From Cycloclasticus sp. symbiont of Poecilosclerida sp. N (GTDB taxonomy: Bacteria; Pseudomonadota; Gammaproteobacteria; Methylococcales; Cycloclasticaceae): a stretch of 64,000 bases of DNA. Each line of letters begins with the position of its first letter. Positions within the stretch are counted from its first letter, which is position 1. Of this stretch, positions 50,840 through 60,280 are shown in pieces. The translations under genes and the position numbers were made by a program. The stretch spans positions 52,320 through 116,319 of the forward strand of contig LWTM01000074.1 in the NCBI GenBank assembly GCA_002101205.1. The letters are read 5' to 3'. Under the pieces are notes generated by a model. The model saw only the letters and a list, made by a program, of their open reading frames with translations, did no database searches and was not told where the DNA came from.

Positions 50840-51560
50840 TTTATTTTCACTCGGACTGCGGTCCGTCATTTTTTCCGCTTTTCAGGTGGTGACGCTTTGC
50901 ATTTTCGTGCCACTTGTTCTCCTCTCTTTTCCTTTTTCTTATAGCGTTAGGTACAGCATTGCGAGCGCATGGGCAAAGCTTGTTATTAAAGGCCTCAGTT
51001 ACATTTGTAATTTAAACTTCGAAGTAACCGGCGCTGAACACATTAAAGGCAACGGCATTATTTTTTGTAAACACCAATCAGCTTGGGAAACCTTTGCCTT
51101 ACAAGTCATGTTTCCCGAACAGTCTTGGGTGCTAAAGCGCGAGTTACTTTGGATTCCTTTTTTTGGTTGGGCGCTCGCTCTTATTCAGCCTATTGCTATT
51201 GACCGCTCTAAAAAAAGCAAATCATTCCGACAGATCATCCGACAAGGCACCGACAGGCTACAGTCTGGTCGCTGGGTTGTTATTTTCCCAGAAGGCACGC
51301 GGGTTGCGCCAGGGGAAAGAGGGGAATACAAGGTTGGTGGCGCGTTATTGGCCGAAAAATCCGGTTATAAGGTTATCCCTGTGGCGCACAATGCGGGGGA
51401 GTTTTGGAAACGGCAAGCTTTTATTAAATACCCAGGCACCATACAAGTGCGCATTGGTGAAATGATAGACAGTCGATCAATCTCCGCCAGAGAACTTAAC
51501 AAACAGGCTGAGAGGTGGATTGAAGGCCAAATGGATGAAATATCCAATAAAAACAGTTAA
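50811..51560 (+). CDS. plsC: 1-acyl-sn-glycerol-3-phosphate acyltransferase (PlsC-type)
   Basis: About 249 aa with one or two N-terminal hydrophobic segments. Acyltransferase motif I is KHQSAWETF (H-x4-D/E) and motif III is FPEGTR. The start at 50811 (MTQAKPSSHN) is preferred over 50784 because family proteins begin close to this point. It overlaps gmhB by 29 bases. It makes phosphatidic acid from lysophosphatidic acid, or a lyso-acyltransferase substrate of the same class. Confidence 0.88.
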   Translation: MTQAKPSSHNLFSLGLRSVIFSAFQVVTLCIFVPLVLLSFPFSYSVRYSIASAWAKLVIKGLSYICNLNFEVTGAEHIKGNGIIFCKHQSAWETFALQVMFPEQSWVLKRELLWIPFFGWALALIQPIAIDRSKKSKSFRQIIRQGTDRLQSGRWVVIFPEGTRVAPGERGEYKVGGALLAEKSGYKVIPVAHNAGEFWKRQAFIKYPGTIQVRIGEMIDSRSISARELNKQAERWIEGQMDEISNKNS

Positions 51561-51564
51561 CGCA

Positions 51565-51912
51565 TTAGACTTTGGTTTTTTCTTCTAAATATGCCTTTGT
51601 TTTTTTTACTTTTCTTAAATCATAGCTGACGAAGGCAACGATCTCCTTTTCTTTTGTTTTTATCAAAAGAGAGTACTTTCGCCTCGAATCAAAAAACGAC
51701 ACAATCCCTGCCAGCACGGAAAGGAATCCTCCCGCCATAAACCAACGTGATGTAAAAATAATTAAAACGGCGCCAATAGCGATAAAAACATATGCCCTAT
51801 CACGCGCGGGGTTTTGCTCTCCGATATAAATGGACTCTATACTTGCCAGTGCTATTTTACTTTTGCCAAGTGTCAACGTTTCGCCTGAAAGTGCTATTTT
51901 TTCTTCTTCCAT
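51565..51912 (-). CDS. DUF6232-like small membrane protein
   Basis: 115 aa: an N-terminal beta-rich part (EKIALSGETLTLGKSKIALASIESIYIGE), two close hydrophobic helices (residues ~40-68) and a C-terminal charged tail (YSLLIKTKEKEIVAFVSYD). The arrangement resembles DUF6232 proteins. No function is known. It converges on plsC. Confidence 0.5.
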   Translation of the reverse strand: MEEEKIALSGETLTLGKSKIALASIESIYIGEQNPARDRAYVFIAIGAVLIIFTSRWFMAGGFLSVLAGIVSFFDSRRKYSLLIKTKEKEIVAFVSYDLRKVKKTKAYLEEKTKV

Positions 51913-52035
51913 ATGTCTATCTCAGATTCGCCTGCTCGCACTAAGGTTGCTTAGTGTAACAAAAAACAACGAGGGCATGTTTTTCTAAGTTTTTTATAAC
52001 CTGCACCCCCGAGTATTTTCATATTTTTGTGTTTC

Positions 52036-52049
52036 GTACAAATTTGTAC
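52036..52049. promoter_or_regulatory. 14-bp palindrome upstream of the metal-efflux operon
   Basis: GTACAAATTTGTAC is a perfect dyad 18 bases before the first ATG (52067) of the Cus-type cluster. It is a plausible repressor or activator site, but the matching regulator is not in the window. Confidence 0.4.
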
Positions 52050-52066
52050 TATTATTCAAATTGAAT

Positions 52067-52438
52067 ATGGCTTATTTTTATAACAATTCGGCGCTTTTAT
52101 TGGTTCGTATCATCTGTGGGCTATCGCTTCTTATGCTGCTTTTAAGCCCTGTTGTTAATGCCTCTTCAGCAATGGAGTCCATGTGTGAAAACACGCCGGG
52201 CAATGGAGAAACGATGGGACATGCCTCAATGGGTCAAAATACGGGTTCTAGCAAAGACTGTTGTCAACTCGGCACCATGTATGATTGCTTTAAAACCTGC
52301 CATATTGGCGCTTTACACATCTCAAACATTGTTGCTTTCACGCTTAAACAGCCTGCGGACAAAGGCATTGCCAGCATTGTGCGGCGGATTAGTTCCTTAA
52401 ACGTGCCCCCTTTACTTAGGCCACCGGTTAGCTCTTAA
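52067..52438 (+). CDS. Small secreted Cys/Met/His-rich protein heading the cus operon
   Basis: About 123 aa with a signal peptide (residues ~10-35, LLVRIICGLSLLMLLLSPVVNASS). The segment after it is rich in Met, His and Cys (MESMCENTPGNGETMGHASMGQNTGSSKDCCQLGTMYDCFKTCH). That composition and its position directly before cusC suggest periplasmic metal binding, but I do not know the family. It may be like the small leaders seen before other RND metal-efflux operons. The upstream TTG at 52061 is an alternative start. Confidence 0.6.
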   Translation: MAYFYNNSALLLVRIICGLSLLMLLLSPVVNASSAMESMCENTPGNGETMGHASMGQNTGSSKDCCQLGTMYDCFKTCHIGALHISNIVAFTLKQPADKGIASIVRRISSLNVPPLLRPPVSS

Positions 52439-52494
52439 ACGTTATTTTACACCCAGTTTCTGGGTTGTTTGTTTATAACTCTTAAGGAGATACG

Positions 52495-53796
52495 ATGCGT
52501 CAACTTAGTGTTTACATAAAATTACCGCTCTTTTTTTGTTGCTTGTACTTGGCTTGCTTTTCATCAGCATGCGCTGCCCCAGCGGAGCCTTTAACGCTCT
52601 ATGCTGTAGAACGGGCCGCACTGATAAGCGACGCCACCATACAAAGAAATGAGGCGCTTGCGCTGTCGTTATCCGCGTCTGCTATCGCTGATGGGCAACT
52701 AGACGACCCTTTGTTAACATTCGGTCTTTTTAATCTACCAAGCGATGACTTCGACATTAATAAAAACCCAACAACCCAAATCCGTCTTGGCATTAAACAG
52801 GCGCTGCCCAAAGGAAATTCATTACAACTTAGAGAGCTTAAAGGTGAGCAGTTCGCGTTGGCCCAAAGCCACCAAACAGCTTGGTTGAAAAAGAAAACCA
52901 TTTTAGATGTTCGTTTAAGCTTCCTAGAAGCGTTTTATCAACAAGACACCATTGAAACATTAAACAAAAACAAAGACTATTTTGAAACACTATTAGCAAC
53001 AACGGAAAATTTTTACGGCGTTGGCCGCGCAAACCAACAAGATGTTTTGTTAGCCAAACTTGAGGTTTCTCAGCTGGATGACCGAATTAACCAGGCGTTA
53101 AATTTATTAGAAATAAACAAAGCCAACTTAAGCAAGTGGGCTCTAGGCGCCTATGAGCAAGAGCTAAACACCTCTTTGCCAAAACTGCCTTCTGTCGACA
53201 AACTATCGCTCATAGCGGCGTCTTTGATTGAGCATCCGAAAACGAAAACAGACGACGCTTTTATTCTGGCGGCGAAACAAAGCGTTTTAATAGCACAAGA
53301 ACAGTACAAGCCCGGGTTTAATGTCGGCATTGAATACCGTAAACGCTTTGGTGAAGAAACAAACAACGACGCTCGGGCAGACTTGTTGGCTGCAATGCTC
53401 AGTGTTGAGCTGCCTATTTTTCCAGAAAAGCGCCAGGATAAAAGACTTTTGTCACGCCAACATCGTTATCAAGCCGCGAAATTAAAACGTTTAGATAACT
53501 TACGCGATATGCGCCAGAAGCTATACCAACATTATGGAAATTGGTCGCGCTTGCAAGAAAGGGCTCAGCGCTACAGAACGCATTTGTTAAAACAAACATC
53601 TGAAAATGCAATCGCTGCACTACGCGCTTATCAAAGTGGTGTCGCTGATTTTAACACCCTAATTCAGTCGCGAATTGTTTCCCTAAATACGCGCATACAA
53701 AGCCGCCGAATAGACGTTGATAGCGCAAAGGCGCAAGCACGAATATTGTTCTATCACTCCAAGTTACCAGCAGAGGGAAGTCATGACAACAACTAA
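52495..53796 (+). CDS. cusC: CusC-like outer-membrane efflux protein
   Basis: 433 aa of the TolC/OEP family. A signal peptide runs to ~27 (CACFSSACAAPAEP). The repeat-like halves each start with a helix pair, e.g. LEAFYQQDTIETLNKNKDYFETLLATTENFYGVGRANQQDVLLAKLEVSQLDDRINQ and RAYQSGVADFNTLIQSRIVSLNTRI. It forms a trimeric exit duct for the CusBA pump. The ribosome site AAGGAGATACG is excellent, and cusB overlaps its 3' end. Confidence 0.82.
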   Translation: MRQLSVYIKLPLFFCCLYLACFSSACAAPAEPLTLYAVERAALISDATIQRNEALALSLSASAIADGQLDDPLLTFGLFNLPSDDFDINKNPTTQIRLGIKQALPKGNSLQLRELKGEQFALAQSHQTAWLKKKTILDVRLSFLEAFYQQDTIETLNKNKDYFETLLATTENFYGVGRANQQDVLLAKLEVSQLDDRINQALNLLEINKANLSKWALGAYEQELNTSLPKLPSVDKLSLIAASLIEHPKTKTDDAFILAAKQSVLIAQEQYKPGFNVGIEYRKRFGEETNNDARADLLAAMLSVELPIFPEKRQDKRLLSRQHRYQAAKLKRLDNLRDMRQKLYQHYGNWSRLQERAQRYRTHLLKQTSENAIAALRAYQSGVADFNTLIQSRIVSLNTRIQSRRIDVDSAKAQARILFYHSKLPAEGSHDNN

Positions 53797-54985
53797 AAAA
53801 TTACTGTTAGCTATAGGGCTGATTTCTCTCTTATCGCTCGCAAGCGTATCGAGCTTTGCCGAACACCCTCACGAAAAGGCTATTCTCTATTGGGTAGCCC
53901 CAATGGATCCAAACTTCAAAACAGATGAGCCGGGCAAATCACCCATGGGTATGGATTTAGTTCCCGTGTATGAAAGTAGTGGTTCAGATAATCGCGTAAA
54001 AATTTCACCCGAAGTTGTACAAAGTTTGGGTATACGTACGGCGCTGGTTGAGCGCTCTAGGTTATGGCGAGGCATAAAAACTGTAGGCTACGTTGATTAT
54101 AATGAAGCCAAAGTGAGCCACATTCATTTACGAACTGCCGGCTGGATTGAGCGCTTAGCAACGCACTCTGTTGGCGAGCGATTTAAAAAGGGGGACACTA
54201 TTTTAGAGCTTTACTCACCGGAGTTAGTTAATGCCCAACAAGAATTCGTACAGGCAATTCGTTCTGGGAATTCGCGCTTAATTAAATTCTCAGAACAGCG
54301 TTTATCCGCGTTAGGCCTAATTGAAGAGCAGATTAAGCGACTCAAAAAAACGCGCAAAGCACAACAAAACATTCTCGTTTATGCTGATCGAGACGGGGTT
54401 GTTTCAAAGCTTTCCGTGCGACACGGCATGTACGTTAAACCCTCTAACAGCGTCATGAGCCTGGCTGATTTATCCTCTGTTTGGCTGTTAGTTGAGGTGT
54501 TTGAAAAGCAAGCAAACTGGGTTAAAGTCGGCGACCCCGCTGAGGTTCGGCTGCCTTATTTGCCGGGCAAGGTTTGGAAAGGACGCGTCGACCATATTTA
54601 TCCTTCGTTGGATAAAACAACACACTCCTTAAAAGTTCGGCTGGTGTTTGATAACCCGGGTGAAAGGCTCAAGCCAAACATGTTCGCAAAAGTGAATATA
54701 TTTAGTGGTGCGAAAAACAATATTCTAATTATCCCCACCGAGGCGCTCATTAGAACGGGCGCTAGTGAGCGCGTCATTATTGCCAATGATGACGGCACAT
54801 TTGAGAGTCGAACGGTCACCTCTGGCCTTGAAAGTGGCGACTATGTTGAATTATTAAGCGGCGTATCCGAAAGTGAAAGAGTCGTCGTTTCTGGTCAATT
54901 TCTTATCGATTCAGAGGCTAGTTTGCGCGCAAGCATGAGCCGAATGGCGAACGACGACGATACGGCTCAAGAGGTTGAGAAATGA
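53783..54985 (+). CDS. cusB: CusB-like periplasmic adaptor (membrane fusion protein)
   Basis: About 400 aa. The start MTTTKKLLLAIG (ATG at 53783, inside cusC's 3' end) gives a proper signal peptide. A heavy-metal-binding segment (YWVAPMDPNFKTDEPGKSPMGMDLVPVY) follows at ~30-60. Then come the barrel-sandwich and beta-barrel parts (GWIERLATHSVGERFKKGDTILELYSPELVNAQQEF) and a long hairpin. It delivers Cu+/Ag+ from the periplasm to CusA. The longer frame at 53717 is not needed. Confidence 0.88.
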   Translation: MTTTKKLLLAIGLISLLSLASVSSFAEHPHEKAILYWVAPMDPNFKTDEPGKSPMGMDLVPVYESSGSDNRVKISPEVVQSLGIRTALVERSRLWRGIKTVGYVDYNEAKVSHIHLRTAGWIERLATHSVGERFKKGDTILELYSPELVNAQQEFVQAIRSGNSRLIKFSEQRLSALGLIEEQIKRLKKTRKAQQNILVYADRDGVVSKLSVRHGMYVKPSNSVMSLADLSSVWLLVEVFEKQANWVKVGDPAEVRLPYLPGKVWKGRVDHIYPSLDKTTHSLKVRLVFDNPGERLKPNMFAKVNIFSGAKNNILIIPTEALIRTGASERVIIANDDGTFESRTVTSGLESGDYVELLSGVSESERVVVSGQFLIDSEASLRASMSRMANDDDTAQEVEK

Positions 54986-57900
54986 TTATAAACATCGTTA
55001 ATTGGTCTATTAAAAACCGTTTCTTAGTCTTGATGCTAACGGGCATTATCACGGTGTGGGGTGTTATATCAATAAAAAACATCCCGTTGGATGCGATTCC
55101 TGATTTATCTGATGTACAAGTGATTATTAAAACCAGCTACCCGGGTCAGTCTCCCCAAGTCGTTGAAGATCAGGTCACCTATCCTTTAACGACGGCAATG
55201 CTCTCGGTTCCTAAAGCCACCAATGTTCGCGGGTATTCTTTTTTTGGTGATTCTTACGTGTACGTTATTTTTGAAGACGACACTGATTTATATTGGGCCC
55301 GCTCGCGTGTTTTAGAATATTTAAGCCAAGCCACGTCAACGCTACCGGTTGAAGCCAAACCAAGGTTAGGACCAGATGCTACCGGCGTTGGCTGGGTCTA
55401 CGAATATGCGCTAGTTGACCGCAGCGGCAAACACGACCTAGCTCAGCTGCGAAGTTTACAGGACTGGTTCTTAAAATATGAATTACAAACCGTACCTGGC
55501 GTATCCGAAGTGGCCACCATTGGCGGCATGGTTAAACAGTATCAAGTCATCGTAAACCCAGACAGTTTGCGTGTGTATAACATCCCCATCAACGCCGTCA
55601 AAGAAGCGATTCAAAACGGTAACCAAGAAACGGGCGGTTCGGTCATTGAAATGGCCGAAGCCGAATACATGATTCGGTCGACGGGCTATATAAACGACTT
55701 AGACGATATAAAAAACATTCCGATTAAGGTGAATAAAAAAGGAGTCCCTTTATTGCTCTCAGATATTGCTGAGGTAAGAGTCGGACCACAAATGCGACGA
55801 GGTGTTGCAGAACTAAACGGAGAGGGCGAAGTCGTTGGCGGTGTTATTATCATGCGCTCTGGCGAGAACGCACTGGCGACCATTGCCGGCGTCAAAGCTA
55901 AATTACAAATGCTGACGGCAAGCCTGCCGAGCGGTGTAGAAGTCGTTACCACTTATGATCGCTCATCGCTGATTTTGCGAGCCATCGATACGCTCAACAC
56001 AAAACTGTTTGAAGAGTTTGTTGTTGTTGCTTTTATTTGCGCTCTTTTTCTATTCCATTTGCGCTCCTCTCTGGTGATTATTTTATCCTTACCCGTTGGC
56101 ATATTAATCGCTTTCATTGTCATGCAGCGGCTACAGATTAACGCTAACATTATGTCTCTTGGTGGTATTGCTATTGCCATTGGAGCAATGGTGGATGCAG
56201 CTGTTGTGATGGTTGAAAACGTACATAAGAAAATGGAAGGCAATGCCGTTTCTAATAAAAACCGTTGGGAGATTGTCGCAAAAGCGACTGCGGAAGTCGG
56301 GCCCGCCTTATTCTTTTCTTTAATTATTATTACACTTAGTTTCTTGCCCGTTTTCGCCTTAGAGGCGCAAGAAGGCCGTTTGTTTGCGCCATTAGCGTAT
56401 ACAAAAACATTCGCGATGGCTGGCGCGGCACTTTTGTCTATCACCTTGGTTCCTGTGCTTATGGGTTATTTTATTCGAGGAAACATACGCCCTGAAAACA
56501 CAAACCCCATTAACCGCCTGTTAACCAGCGCCTATCGCCCGGCCATCAACTGGGCTTTAGCCTCGCCAAAGCAAGTCATCGTCATCAGTATGGCGGTCAT
56601 ATTGATCGGCTTTTTCCCCATTAGCAAACTCGGCTCAGAATTTATGCCTGATTTGAACGAAGGCGACTTACTCTATATGCCCAGCACCTTTCCTTCTATC
56701 TCTATTGGCAAAGCGAAACAGTTTTTACAACAAACCGATAAAATCATTAAAACCACACCTGAAGTAAAAAGCGTTTTTGGCAAAATTGGTCGGGCCGACA
56801 GCGCGACCGACCCCGCCCCACTAACCATGGTTGAAACAACCATTCAATTCAAACCTAAGTCGCAGTGGCGAGAGGGTATGACGATTAAAAAAATTCGTGA
56901 TGAATTGGACGGCAAGTTAACCCTACCCGGGATTTCTAATATTTGGGTCATGCCGATTAAAAACCGCATCGATATGTTAGCAACCGGCATAAAAACGCCG
57001 GTTGGCATAAAAGTCGCCGGAACCGATCTCAATGTTATTCAACAGATTGGCCTGCGCATTGAGAATCAGCTCAGTCAACTACCTGGAACGCGCTCCGTTT
57101 ATTCCGAGCGCGTCGCCTCCGGTCGTTATGTAACTATTGATATTGACCGTTTAGCTGCAGCTCGATTTGGTTTAAATATCAGTGATATTCAAGGGGTCAT
57201 AAAAACCGCCTTGGGCGGCATGCAGATAACCTGGTCTGTAGAAGGGCTAGAGCGTTACCCTGTGAATCTTCGCTACCCGCGAGATGATAGAAATTCACTT
57301 GAAAAAATCAGGCAACTCCCTATCGTGACACCTCAAGGCGCCCATATCCCGCTGGCTGAAGTCGCTGATATCCGCATTGAAAGTGGACCCGGTATGATTA
57401 AAACTGAAAATGCTAGGCTCAATGGTTGGATTTATATAGATATTTCTGATAACAATATTGGTGCTTATGTAGAACGAGCTAAGGCGCTGATTAATAAAAC
57501 AATCAAACTCCCACCAGGGTATTCCATTAGTTGGTCTGGGCAATACGAATACATAGTGCGTGTTGCTGATAAGCTGATGACCGTTATTCCAGCCACTTTG
57601 GCCGTTATTATCTTATTGCTCTATTTAAACTTTCGAAACATCACAGAAGTAGTCATTATTCTTGCCGCCCTGCCGGTCGCGCTAACAGGCGGGATTTGGC
57701 TGTTGTATATATTGGGTTACAACCTGTCTGTGGCCGTCGCCGTTGGGTTTATCGCTTTGACAGGCGTGTCGATAGAAATTGGCGTCATCATGTTGGTGTA
57801 TTTAAATCAGTCCTTTAAAGAAGCCGTCGATAAAGTTCAGCAACTCGGGCAGACATTAACAACTAAAGATGTCCATGATGCTGTCATATTCGGGGCCTTA

Positions 57901-58122
57901 AAACGCATCCGCCCAATCGTTATGACCGTTATGGCCATTATTGCTGGTTTATTGCCCATTATGCTTGGCTCAGGCACCGGCTCAGAAGTGATGCGCCGCA
58001 TAGCCGCTCCAATGGTGGGCGGCATGGTGAGTACGTTGGTTTTTTCTTTATTCTTATTACCGGTGATGTTTCTTCTTTGGAAAACAGCCTCGCTTAATAA
58101 GCGTATACGCTCAAAAACATAA
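54982..58122 (+). CDS. cusA: CusA-like RND heavy-metal exporter
   Basis: 1046 aa, 12 membrane helices with two large periplasmic loops. The Met triad of CusA (E. coli M573/M623/M672) is conserved in LLYMPST, LTMVETT and DMLATGIK. The proton relay Asp is in GGIAIAIGAMVDAAVVMVEN, and the second half has the GTGSEVMRRIAAPMVGGM motif. It exports Cu(I)/Ag(I) driven by the proton gradient. It overlaps cusB by 4 bases and ends the operon. No CusF gene is seen. Confidence 0.93.
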   Translation: MIINIVNWSIKNRFLVLMLTGIITVWGVISIKNIPLDAIPDLSDVQVIIKTSYPGQSPQVVEDQVTYPLTTAMLSVPKATNVRGYSFFGDSYVYVIFEDDTDLYWARSRVLEYLSQATSTLPVEAKPRLGPDATGVGWVYEYALVDRSGKHDLAQLRSLQDWFLKYELQTVPGVSEVATIGGMVKQYQVIVNPDSLRVYNIPINAVKEAIQNGNQETGGSVIEMAEAEYMIRSTGYINDLDDIKNIPIKVNKKGVPLLLSDIAEVRVGPQMRRGVAELNGEGEVVGGVIIMRSGENALATIAGVKAKLQMLTASLPSGVEVVTTYDRSSLILRAIDTLNTKLFEEFVVVAFICALFLFHLRSSLVIILSLPVGILIAFIVMQRLQINANIMSLGGIAIAIGAMVDAAVVMVENVHKKMEGNAVSNKNRWEIVAKATAEVGPALFFSLIIITLSFLPVFALEAQEGRLFAPLAYTKTFAMAGAALLSITLVPVLMGYFIRGNIRPENTNPINRLLTSAYRPAINWALASPKQVIVISMAVILIGFFPISKLGSEFMPDLNEGDLLYMPSTFPSISIGKAKQFLQQTDKIIKTTPEVKSVFGKIGRADSATDPAPLTMVETTIQFKPKSQWREGMTIKKIRDELDGKLTLPGISNIWVMPIKNRIDMLATGIKTPVGIKVAGTDLNVIQQIGLRIENQLSQLPGTRSVYSERVASGRYVTIDIDRLAAARFGLNISDIQGVIKTALGGMQITWSVEGLERYPVNLRYPRDDRNSLEKIRQLPIVTPQGAHIPLAEVADIRIESGPGMIKTENARLNGWIYIDISDNNIGAYVERAKALINKTIKLPPGYSISWSGQYEYIVRVADKLMTVIPATLAVIILLLYLNFRNITEVVIILAALPVALTGGIWLLYILGYNLSVAVAVGFIALTGVSIEIGVIMLVYLNQSFKEAVDKVQQLGQTLTTKDVHDAVIFGALKRIRPIVMTVMAIIAGLLPIMLGSGTGSEVMRRIAAPMVGGMVSTLVFSLFLLPVMFLLWKTASLNKRIRSKT

Positions 58123-58145
58123 TACACTATGTAAAAGCAGAACAA

Positions 58146-58176
58146 TCGTGCAACGGCATCACCTAGGTTAGGGTGA
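58146..58176 (+). promoter_or_regulatory. Upstream motif shared with the pssA promoter region
   Basis: TCGTGCAACGG-N6-CTAGGTTA-N3-TGA has exactly the same spacing as 13534-13564. It lies 70 bases before the pfp start. A TATATC follows directly and could be a -10. Confidence 0.4.
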
Positions 58177-58245
58177 TATATCTATTACATATTCCGCGTG
58201 TTCAGCCTTTATAATGAACTCATCTACAGAAGAACGAAAAGATTT

Positions 58246-59514
58246 ATGACGACGAAAAATGCTTTTTACGCCCAGTCTGGTGGGGTTACGGCTGTTATTA
58301 ACGCAAGCGCATGCGGATTGCTCGAAACCGCTCGCCAACACGCTGACAAAATTGGTAAGGTCTATGCGGGCCGCAATGGCATTATTGGCGCATTAACCGA
58401 AGACTTAATTGATACCAGTCTTGAGTCTTTTGAGGACATTGCTGCGTTACGTTATACACCCTCGGGTGCATTTGGGTCATGTCGTTATAAATTAAAAAGT
58501 TTTGAAGAAAACCGTACGGAATATGAGCGGCTTATTGCCGTTTTTAAAGCCCATAACATTGGTTACTTTTTCTACAACGGCGGCGGCGACTCTCAAGACA
58601 CCACCCATAGACTTTCACAATTAAGTGAGTTGCTAGGTCACGAGCTTTGTTGCATTGGCATTCCTAAAACCGTTGATAACGACTTGCCACTCACTGATAA
58701 CTGCCCTGGTTTTGGCTCTGTTGCTAAATACGTGGCTGTTTCTATACGCGAAGCGGGCCTTGATGTCGCCTCTATGGCTCGCACATCCACCAAAGTATTT
58801 GTGCTTGAAGTGATGGGTCGACACGCGGGTTGGATAGCTGCCGCCGGCGGATTAGCCGCCGACAAAGAAGGTGATCCCCCACATATTATTTTGTTTCCAG
58901 AAATCGTTTTTAAACAAGAAAAATTTCTTGCTAAAGTTGAAGATACTGTCGGAAAACATGGTTACTGCTGCATCGTCGTCTCTGAAGGCGTTAAAAACCC
59001 CGATGACGAGTTTTTAGCTGAAGCAGGAACACGCGATGCCTTTGGCCACGCACAATTGGGCGGTGCCGCGCTTGTCGTTGCGGAAATGGTTAAAGCCGCT
59101 CACGGGTATAAATACCATTGGGCGGTGGCAGATTACTTGCAACGCGCGGCGCGACACATCGCGTCAAAAACAGATGTTGATCAAGCCTATGCGATGGGTA
59201 AAGCGGCTGTTGAGCTGGCTATTGCCGGTAAAACCGCTGTAATGCCGACGATTGTTCGTACCAGGAATAACCCCTATCAATGGGAGATTGGCGTGGCCGA
59301 ATTAAAAGATGTCGCCAATGTTGAACAAAAACTTCCCGCTCATTACATAACCGATGACGGGTTTGGTATTACTCCTGAATGTGAAGAATATTTACGCCCG
59401 TTAATTATGGGTGAAGATTACCCCCCATATACTAATGGGTTACCTAATTATGTCAGCTTAAAGAACATTTCTATTAAGAAAGCCTTAAAAACAGCTTTTG
59501 AATTTGAACCTTAA
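58246..59514 (+). CDS. pfp: Diphosphate (PPi)-type 6-phosphofructokinase
   Basis: About 422 aa (ATG at 58246; GTG at 58198 is a less likely longer start). The fructose-6-phosphate site motif CIGIPKTVDNDLP has Lys rather than Gly, and NGGGDSQDT carries Asp at the position that sets the nucleotide/PPi pocket. Both are markers of PPi-dependent enzymes. It also has MGRHAGWIAAAGGLA. PPi-PFK is reversible and common in methylotrophs and ammonia or hydrocarbon oxidisers, which fits the pmoC nearby. Confidence 0.85.
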   Translation: MTTKNAFYAQSGGVTAVINASACGLLETARQHADKIGKVYAGRNGIIGALTEDLIDTSLESFEDIAALRYTPSGAFGSCRYKLKSFEENRTEYERLIAVFKAHNIGYFFYNGGGDSQDTTHRLSQLSELLGHELCCIGIPKTVDNDLPLTDNCPGFGSVAKYVAVSIREAGLDVASMARTSTKVFVLEVMGRHAGWIAAAGGLAADKEGDPPHIILFPEIVFKQEKFLAKVEDTVGKHGYCCIVVSEGVKNPDDEFLAEAGTRDAFGHAQLGGAALVVAEMVKAAHGYKYHWAVADYLQRAARHIASKTDVDQAYAMGKAAVELAIAGKTAVMPTIVRTRNNPYQWEIGVAELKDVANVEQKLPAHYITDDGFGITPECEEYLRPLIMGEDYPPYTNGLPNYVSLKNISIKKALKTAFEFEP

Positions 59515-59633
59515 AGTCCTTTTAAGCGCGTATTAATTGCTACGCTTTGCATATATCCGGCGCTCTTATGTGCGCTGGGTTCGTTGTTGGGCATGAGTGT
59601 TCGCGAATGGCCAAAAAACTATCTAGCAGATGA

Positions 59634-59969
59634 ATGACAACCCATGCAGGTGTATTAGCACTTAAATTCTTGATCGTTGAGGAAATTGGTTGCCAGCCTT
59701 TTGACATCAGCGAATTAAAACGACTGTTTGATGTCATCGCTAAACGTTATGAAAAAGGCTTCGTCATACTGACCAGCACGCGACCCTTTGGGCTGTGGGG
59801 ACAAACCTTTGCCAAAAGGACACCTCTCTCACCCGAGCACTACTGGGTCGAATCTCACCTCATTCACATATTATTCAAATTAAAGGGTCGGTTCTCGCTT
59901 AAAAGAAAAGAAACAAGCAGGCCTAATCAGCCCAATGAAATAAAATATAGTGGCTTACCTTTCAGTTGA
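59634..59969 (+). pseudogene. IstB (IS21) ATP-binding protein relic
   Basis: FLIVEEIGCQPFDISELKRLFDVIAKRYEKGFVILTSTRPFGLWGQTFA is the Walker B region and following strand of IstB helper proteins (family LIIDEIGYLPFD... RYE-x-GS-x-IT-S-N-x-x-F-x-x-W). The Walker A half is lacking. The IS21-like tip repeats at 27047 may come from the same family. Confidence 0.65.
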
Positions 59970-60228
59970 TGGGCGGGGTCAGTCTTCGGGCGTTGTTGAC
60001 AATGATTGTTTGAGTCTACAACCCTTATCATTACATTAAAGCAAAAGTGACGGTTGTTCACCTAGACGCAAGCTTCTCTATCTTCCATGGAAATTCTACC
60101 GCTAGGCAAGTACTCAATACAAGGCGTGCTATCAGATAGGAATCAAAAGCAAGCTGACGTTGCGTCATTTCACTTCACTTCACAACGTCTAGAACGAAGT
60201 TAACACAAGCGGACAGAATATTTGAAGC
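59970..60228. other. Intergenic region without a recognisable gene
   Basis: About 260 bases between the IstB relic and the pmoC terminator. I see no open frame of interest and no PmoA/PmoB coding on the minus strand downstream of pmoC, where pmoA and pmoB would normally follow. Confidence 0.5.
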
Positions 60229-60256
60229 AAAAAAAAGGGTGCCGAAGCACCCTTTT
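60229..60256 (-). terminator. Rho-independent terminator directly after pmoC
   Basis: On the minus strand AAAAGGGTGC pairs with GCACCCTTTT around TTCG, a stable tetraloop, and continues into a T run. It lies 25 bases beyond the pmoC stop, so pmoC is a monocistronic unit here. Confidence 0.88.
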
Positions 60257-60280
60257 AAATCGTCTTACTAAGTTATTCTC

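Noticed and set aside
58198..58245. GTG start 16 codons upstream of the phosphofructokinase ATG
   Set aside because: The extra residues are not seen in family members and the ATG at 58246 starts the conserved N-terminus.
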